Positions 51,309 to 55,120 of a stretch of 55,120 bases of DNA are shown here, in pieces. The translations under genes were made by a program, and so were the position numbers. This stretch comes from Candidatus Epulonipiscium sp. Lineage in GTDB: Bacteria > Bacillota > Clostridia > Lachnospirales > JAAYNZ01. Within the stretch, counting starts at the first letter, position 1; every line of letters begins with the position of its first letter. The DNA lies in assembly GCA_012524135.1 (NCBI GenBank), contig JAAYSE010000081.1, positions 1 through 55,120 of the forward strand. Direction: 5' to 3'. Below the pieces are notes generated by a model. The model had not been told where the DNA came from. It was given only the letters and a program-made list of their open reading frames with translations, and ran no database searches.

Positions 51309-51326
51309 AAAGGATGATTAAACTGT

Positions 51327-51959
51327 ATGGAATATTTAACCTTTGCTTTAACAAAAGGACGTTTAGTAGAACCAACGATGCAATTATTAGAAAATGCAGG
51401 ATTTACATGTAGTGAAATGAAGATAAAATCCAGAAAGTTGATTTTTATTAATGAAAAACAAAAATTAAAATTTTTTCTTGCTAAAGCTAGTGATGTCCCT
51501 ACATATGTAGAATATGGCGTTGCAGATATAGGAGTAGTAGGGAAAGATATTTTATTGGAAAAGAAGCGTAATCTTTACGAACTTCTAAATTTAAAATTAG
51601 GCATCTGTAAAATGGCTATAGCTGGACCTATTTCTATGAAAGAAAAACTAAATCAAGGTTTTCCTTTAAGAGTAGCTACAAAATATCCTAATATTGCTAC
51701 AGATTACTTTTATCATAAAAGGAAACAAAATGTTGAAATCATCAAACTAAATGGTTCTGTAGAACTAGCTCCTATTGTTGGGTTATCTGATGTAATTGTA
51801 GATATTGTAGAAACTGGAAAAACATTAGAAGAAAATGGTTTGGTTGTTTTAGATGAAATTATACCTATTTCTGCACGAATGGTTATTAACCGTGTAAGTA
51901 TGAAAATGGAACATGAACGTATCCAAGACCTTATAGATAAAGTTCGTCAACAATTATAA
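51327..51959 (+). CDS. hisG: ATP phosphoribosyltransferase catalytic subunit, short form
   Basis: [50 protein letters not shown]. Confidence 0.97.
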   Translation: MEYLTFALTKGRLVEPTMQLLENAGFTCSEMKIKSRKLIFINEKQKLKFFLAKASDVPTYVEYGVADIGVVGKDILLEKKRNLYELLNLKLGICKMAIAGPISMKEKLNQGFPLRVATKYPNIATDYFYHKRKQNVEIIKLNGSVELAPIVGLSDVIVDIVETGKTLEENGLVVLDEIIPISARMVINRVSMKMEHERIQDLIDKVRQQL

Positions 51960-51971
51960 GGAGGTTATAAA

Positions 51972-53270
51972 ATGATACCAATTATAAAATATAATGATAT
52001 GACTGCAAATGAAATTTTACAAAAATTTTTGGCTCGTTCTCAATTAGATTTGCAAAAAGAACAAGATCTCGTATTTAAAATTATACAAGATATTCAAACA
52101 AAAAAAGATCAAGCATTGTTTGAGTATACTAAACAATTTGATGGCGTTTCTTTAAATTCATCTACAGTTAGAGTAACAGAAAAAGAAATTCAAAATGCTT
52201 ACAAAAGAGTAGATCCGCAATATATTACAATTCTTCAAAAATCGATTCAAAGAATTCGAAGTTATCATCAAAAACAAAAGCAACTTAGTTGGTTTATAGA
52301 AGAAGAATATGGGGCAATGTTGGGACAAAAAATTATTCCTTTAAAAAACGTTGGTGTATATGTTCCTGGAGGAAAAGCTGCTTATCCCTCTTCTGTTTTA
52401 ATGAATGTTATTCCAGCTAAAGTAGCAGGAGTAGAAAGAATTGTTATGGTTACACCCGTTCAAGAGTTAAAAGGAATTCATCCAGCTACTATTGTAGCAG
52501 CTCATGAAGCTGGTATAAAAGAAATCTACAAAATAGGAGGAGCACAAGCTATTGCTTCCTTAGCATTTGGTACTGAAAGTATTCCTAAGGTAGATAAAAT
52601 TGTAGGTCCTGGCAATATTTTTGTTGCTCTAGCTAAACGTGCAGTTTATGGTTATGTCAATATTGATTCTATTGCAGGTCCTAGTGAAATTCTTATTATA
52701 GCAGATCAATATGCTAACTCTAAATATATTGCGGCAGATTTGTTATCTCAAGCAGAACATGATGAACTAGCATGTGCTATTTTAATAACAGATAATTTAG
52801 AATTAGCTCAAAAAGTACAAATAGAAGTATCAAAACAAACACAATATTTATCTAGACAAAAAATTATAAAAAAATCTCTTCAAAATTTTGGCGGAATTAT
52901 TATTGTAGAAAATCTTCAAGAGGCAGTTACTTTAAGTAATCAATTAGCTCCCGAACATTTAGAAATTTGTACTCAATCGCCTTTTGAACTTTTACCTTTT
53001 ATTAAAAATGCGGGGGCTATCTTTTTAGGAGAATATTCCCCTGAGCCATTAGGAGATTATATGGCAGGTCCTAATCATGTTCTTCCTACTAATGGTACAG
53101 CAAAGTTTTTTTCTCCTCTTTCCATAGATGATTTTACAAAAAAATCTAGTATTATTTCATTTAATAAAAAATCATTACAACAATTACATGAAGATATTGA
53201 ATACTTTGCTCGAGCAGAAGGGTTAACAGCTCATGAAAATGCAGTGAAAGTGAGGTTTCAAAATGATTAA
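51972..53270 (+). CDS. hisD: Histidinol dehydrogenase
   Basis: VGVYVPGGKAAYPSSVLMNVIPAKVAGV, KIVGPGNIFVALAKRAVYG, SQAEHDELACAIL. Confidence 0.98.
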   Translation: MIPIIKYNDMTANEILQKFLARSQLDLQKEQDLVFKIIQDIQTKKDQALFEYTKQFDGVSLNSSTVRVTEKEIQNAYKRVDPQYITILQKSIQRIRSYHQKQKQLSWFIEEEYGAMLGQKIIPLKNVGVYVPGGKAAYPSSVLMNVIPAKVAGVERIVMVTPVQELKGIHPATIVAAHEAGIKEIYKIGGAQAIASLAFGTESIPKVDKIVGPGNIFVALAKRAVYGYVNIDSIAGPSEILIIADQYANSKYIAADLLSQAEHDELACAILITDNLELAQKVQIEVSKQTQYLSRQKIIKKSLQNFGGIIIVENLQEAVTLSNQLAPEHLEICTQSPFELLPFIKNAGAIFLGEYSPEPLGDYMAGPNHVLPTNGTAKFFSPLSIDDFTKKSSIISFNKKSLQQLHEDIEYFARAEGLTAHENAVKVRFQND

Positions 53271-54360
53271 TAAATATATTCGAAAAGATCTTAAAGATTT
53301 TCAACCATATTATTCACCAACTGACCATTATAAAGTAAAACTAGATGCAAATGAAAACCCTTTTCCTTTACCTCAAAATCTTAAGCAAGAATTTATTAAA
53401 TGGTTTCAAAGCGAAAATAACCTAAATCGTTATCCTGATACAAATAGTACAGAATTAAGAAAAGAGTTAGGTAAACATTGGAATATTAATAAAGACAATG
53501 TAATTTGTGGAGTAGGTTCTGATCAACTTATTGATTGTATGATGAAAGCTTTTTTAGAACCAAAGGATAAAGTACTCATTCCGAATCCTTCTTTTTCTAT
53601 GTACACTTTAACAACTCAAATGAATCATGGAATTCCTGTGACAGTATCTTTAAAAAATAATTATGATTATGAAGTAGATGATATATTAACAGCATATTAC
53701 AAATATAAACCTAAAATTATTATTTTATGTACTCCTAATAACCCTACTGGTAATGAACTTTCCATACAAAATATTGAACAAATTATTTCTCAAGTTTCTT
53801 GTCCTGTATTAGTAGATGAAGCTTATGGAGAATTTACAAATATAAGTATGATCCCATTTATTAAAAAATATTCGCATTTATTTATAATACGTACTTTTTC
53901 AAAAGCTTTTGGATTGGCTGGTATAAGACTTGGTTATGGTGTTGGTTCACAAGAAATCATAAATGCCATTTCTATTACAAAACCTCCTTTTAATATTAAT
54001 ATATTATCAGAAAAAATGGCTTTATTTGCATTAAAACAAATACCAACTTATGATAAACAAATTAGAATTTTACAAAATGAAAAAAAATGGCTTGAAGAAC
54101 AATTAAAACTCATTGGATGCACCGTATATCCATCAAAAGCTAATTTTTTATTGGTACAAATAAAACATAAAGATCTTTATAAAAATCTTAAGGAAAGGAA
54201 TATACTTGTTAGAAATTTTTCTACACATCCTCATTTATCCTATTGCATTCGTATTACAGTAGGCACGAGAGAAGAAAATACATTTCTAATAAAGGCTATA
54301 AAAGATATTATAAATTCAAAGAAAGGAAATCTTTATGAACAAGAGAAAAGCAAAGATTGA
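53263..54360 (+). CDS. hisC: Histidinol-phosphate aminotransferase
   Basis: LDANENPFPLP, GVGSDQLID, CTPNNPTGNELS, RTFSKAFGLAGIRLGYGV. Confidence 0.97.
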   Translation: MINKYIRKDLKDFQPYYSPTDHYKVKLDANENPFPLPQNLKQEFIKWFQSENNLNRYPDTNSTELRKELGKHWNINKDNVICGVGSDQLIDCMMKAFLEPKDKVLIPNPSFSMYTLTTQMNHGIPVTVSLKNNYDYEVDDILTAYYKYKPKIIILCTPNNPTGNELSIQNIEQIISQVSCPVLVDEAYGEFTNISMIPFIKKYSHLFIIRTFSKAFGLAGIRLGYGVGSQEIINAISITKPPFNINILSEKMALFALKQIPTYDKQIRILQNEKKWLEEQLKLIGCTVYPSKANFLLVQIKHKDLYKNLKERNILVRNFSTHPHLSYCIRITVGTREENTFLIKAIKDIINSKKGNLYEQEKSKD

Positions 54361-54931
54361 ACGTAAAACAAAAGAAACAGATATTCAGTTAGAAATAATG
54401 ATTGATGGAACAGGAAATAGTTGTATTCAAACAGGGATTGGTTTTTTTGATCATATGTTAAATCATTTGAGTAAACATGGTTTTATGGACATCTACCTGA
54501 ATGCTCAAGGAGATCTAGAAGTAGATTCGCATCATACAATAGAAGATATAGGTATTGTTTTTGGACAAGCTCTTTCTAAAGCTTTAGGCAATAAGATCGG
54601 AATTAAACGATATGGTTCTTGTATTCTTCCTATGGAAGATGCATTAGTTTTATGTTCTATAGATATATCAGGTAGACCTTACTGTGCCATTGATGCTGTT
54701 TTTACTGTTCCTATGATTGGAACTATGCAAACAGAAATGATTGAAGAATTTTTCAGAGCTGTTTCTTTTTATGGTGGTATTAATCTTCATATTAAAGTAT
54801 TAGCTGGTAAAAATAATCACCATATTGCTGAAGCTATGTTTAAAGCATTTGCTAAAGCATTAGATGAAGCTGCCCAAATAGATACTAGAATCAAGGGTGT
54901 ATTATCTACTAAAGGAATATTAGAAACATAA
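54335..54931 (+). CDS. hisB: Imidazoleglycerol-phosphate dehydratase; overlaps hisC by 26 nt
   Basis: [52 protein letters not shown]. Confidence 0.97.
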   Translation: MNKRKAKIERKTKETDIQLEIMIDGTGNSCIQTGIGFFDHMLNHLSKHGFMDIYLNAQGDLEVDSHHTIEDIGIVFGQALSKALGNKIGIKRYGSCILPMEDALVLCSIDISGRPYCAIDAVFTVPMIGTMQTEMIEEFFRAVSFYGGINLHIKVLAGKNNHHIAEAMFKAFAKALDEAAQIDTRIKGVLSTKGILET

Positions 54932-54950
54932 TAAAAAGGAGAATCGTGAT

Positions 54951-55120
54951 ATGCAAATTTATCCTGCAATTGATATAAAAGATGGTAAATGTGTGCGATT
55001 AAAACAAGGTCAATTTGATCAAGTTACGATTTATGATGAAGACCCTTTAAAAGTTGCTATACAATGGGTCAAAGCAGGAGCTTCTTATTTACATCTTGTA
55101 GATTTAGATGGTGCACTAAC
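54951..55120 (+). CDS. hisA: HisA (phosphoribosylformimino-5-aminoimidazole carboxamide ribotide isomerase), truncated by window edge
   Basis: [57 protein letters not shown]. Confidence 0.95.
   Translation, partial: MQIYPAIDIKDGKCVRLKQGQFDQVTIYDEDPLKVAIQWVKAGASYLHLVDLDGAL

Noticed and set aside
1-55120. CRISPR arrays, transposases, phage genes, tRNA/rRNA genes, toxin-antitoxin or defence islands
   Set aside because: Looked for on both strands and in intergenic gaps; none were recognisable. Intergenic space is mostly short and AT-rich.

Overview
AT-rich (low-GC) chromosomal segment from an endospore-forming Firmicute. Gene content and order look like Clostridia/Lachnospirales; this is inferred from synteny only. 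Almost the whole window is tightly packed housekeeping genes, mostly on the + strand: asp23(end)-fakA-like-recG-SASP; rsmD-coaD; ylbJ and tmcAL (- strand); pta-ackA-yceD-rpmF; plsX-acpP-rnc-smc-ftsY-ylxM-ffh-rpsP-khpA-rimM-trmD-rplS-lepB-rbgA-rnhB-ylqG/ylqH-like-yraN-pgeF; der-plsY-gpsA-spoIVA; HlyD-like-yggS-sepF-yggT-ylmH-divIVA-aroB-dksA-like-lspA-rluD; a PyrR-controlled pyrR-uracil permease unit; a small accessory patch (Cu/Zn SOD, SDR, membrane protein, RluA paralog, TPR-like solenoid, recU, degenerate GH26-like anchored protein, mutY remnant); and a hisZGDCBA operon running off the right edge. I saw no CRISPR array, transposon, prophage, tRNA or rRNA. The most notable items are an internally deleted mutY relic, a signal-less Cu/Zn SOD behind a sigma-K-like promoter, an alpha-solenoid protein, a putative catalytically dead GH26-like protein, an operator-like dyad inside the his promoter, and several perfect inverted repeats. 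I did not find convincing evidence for a wholly new multi-gene system.
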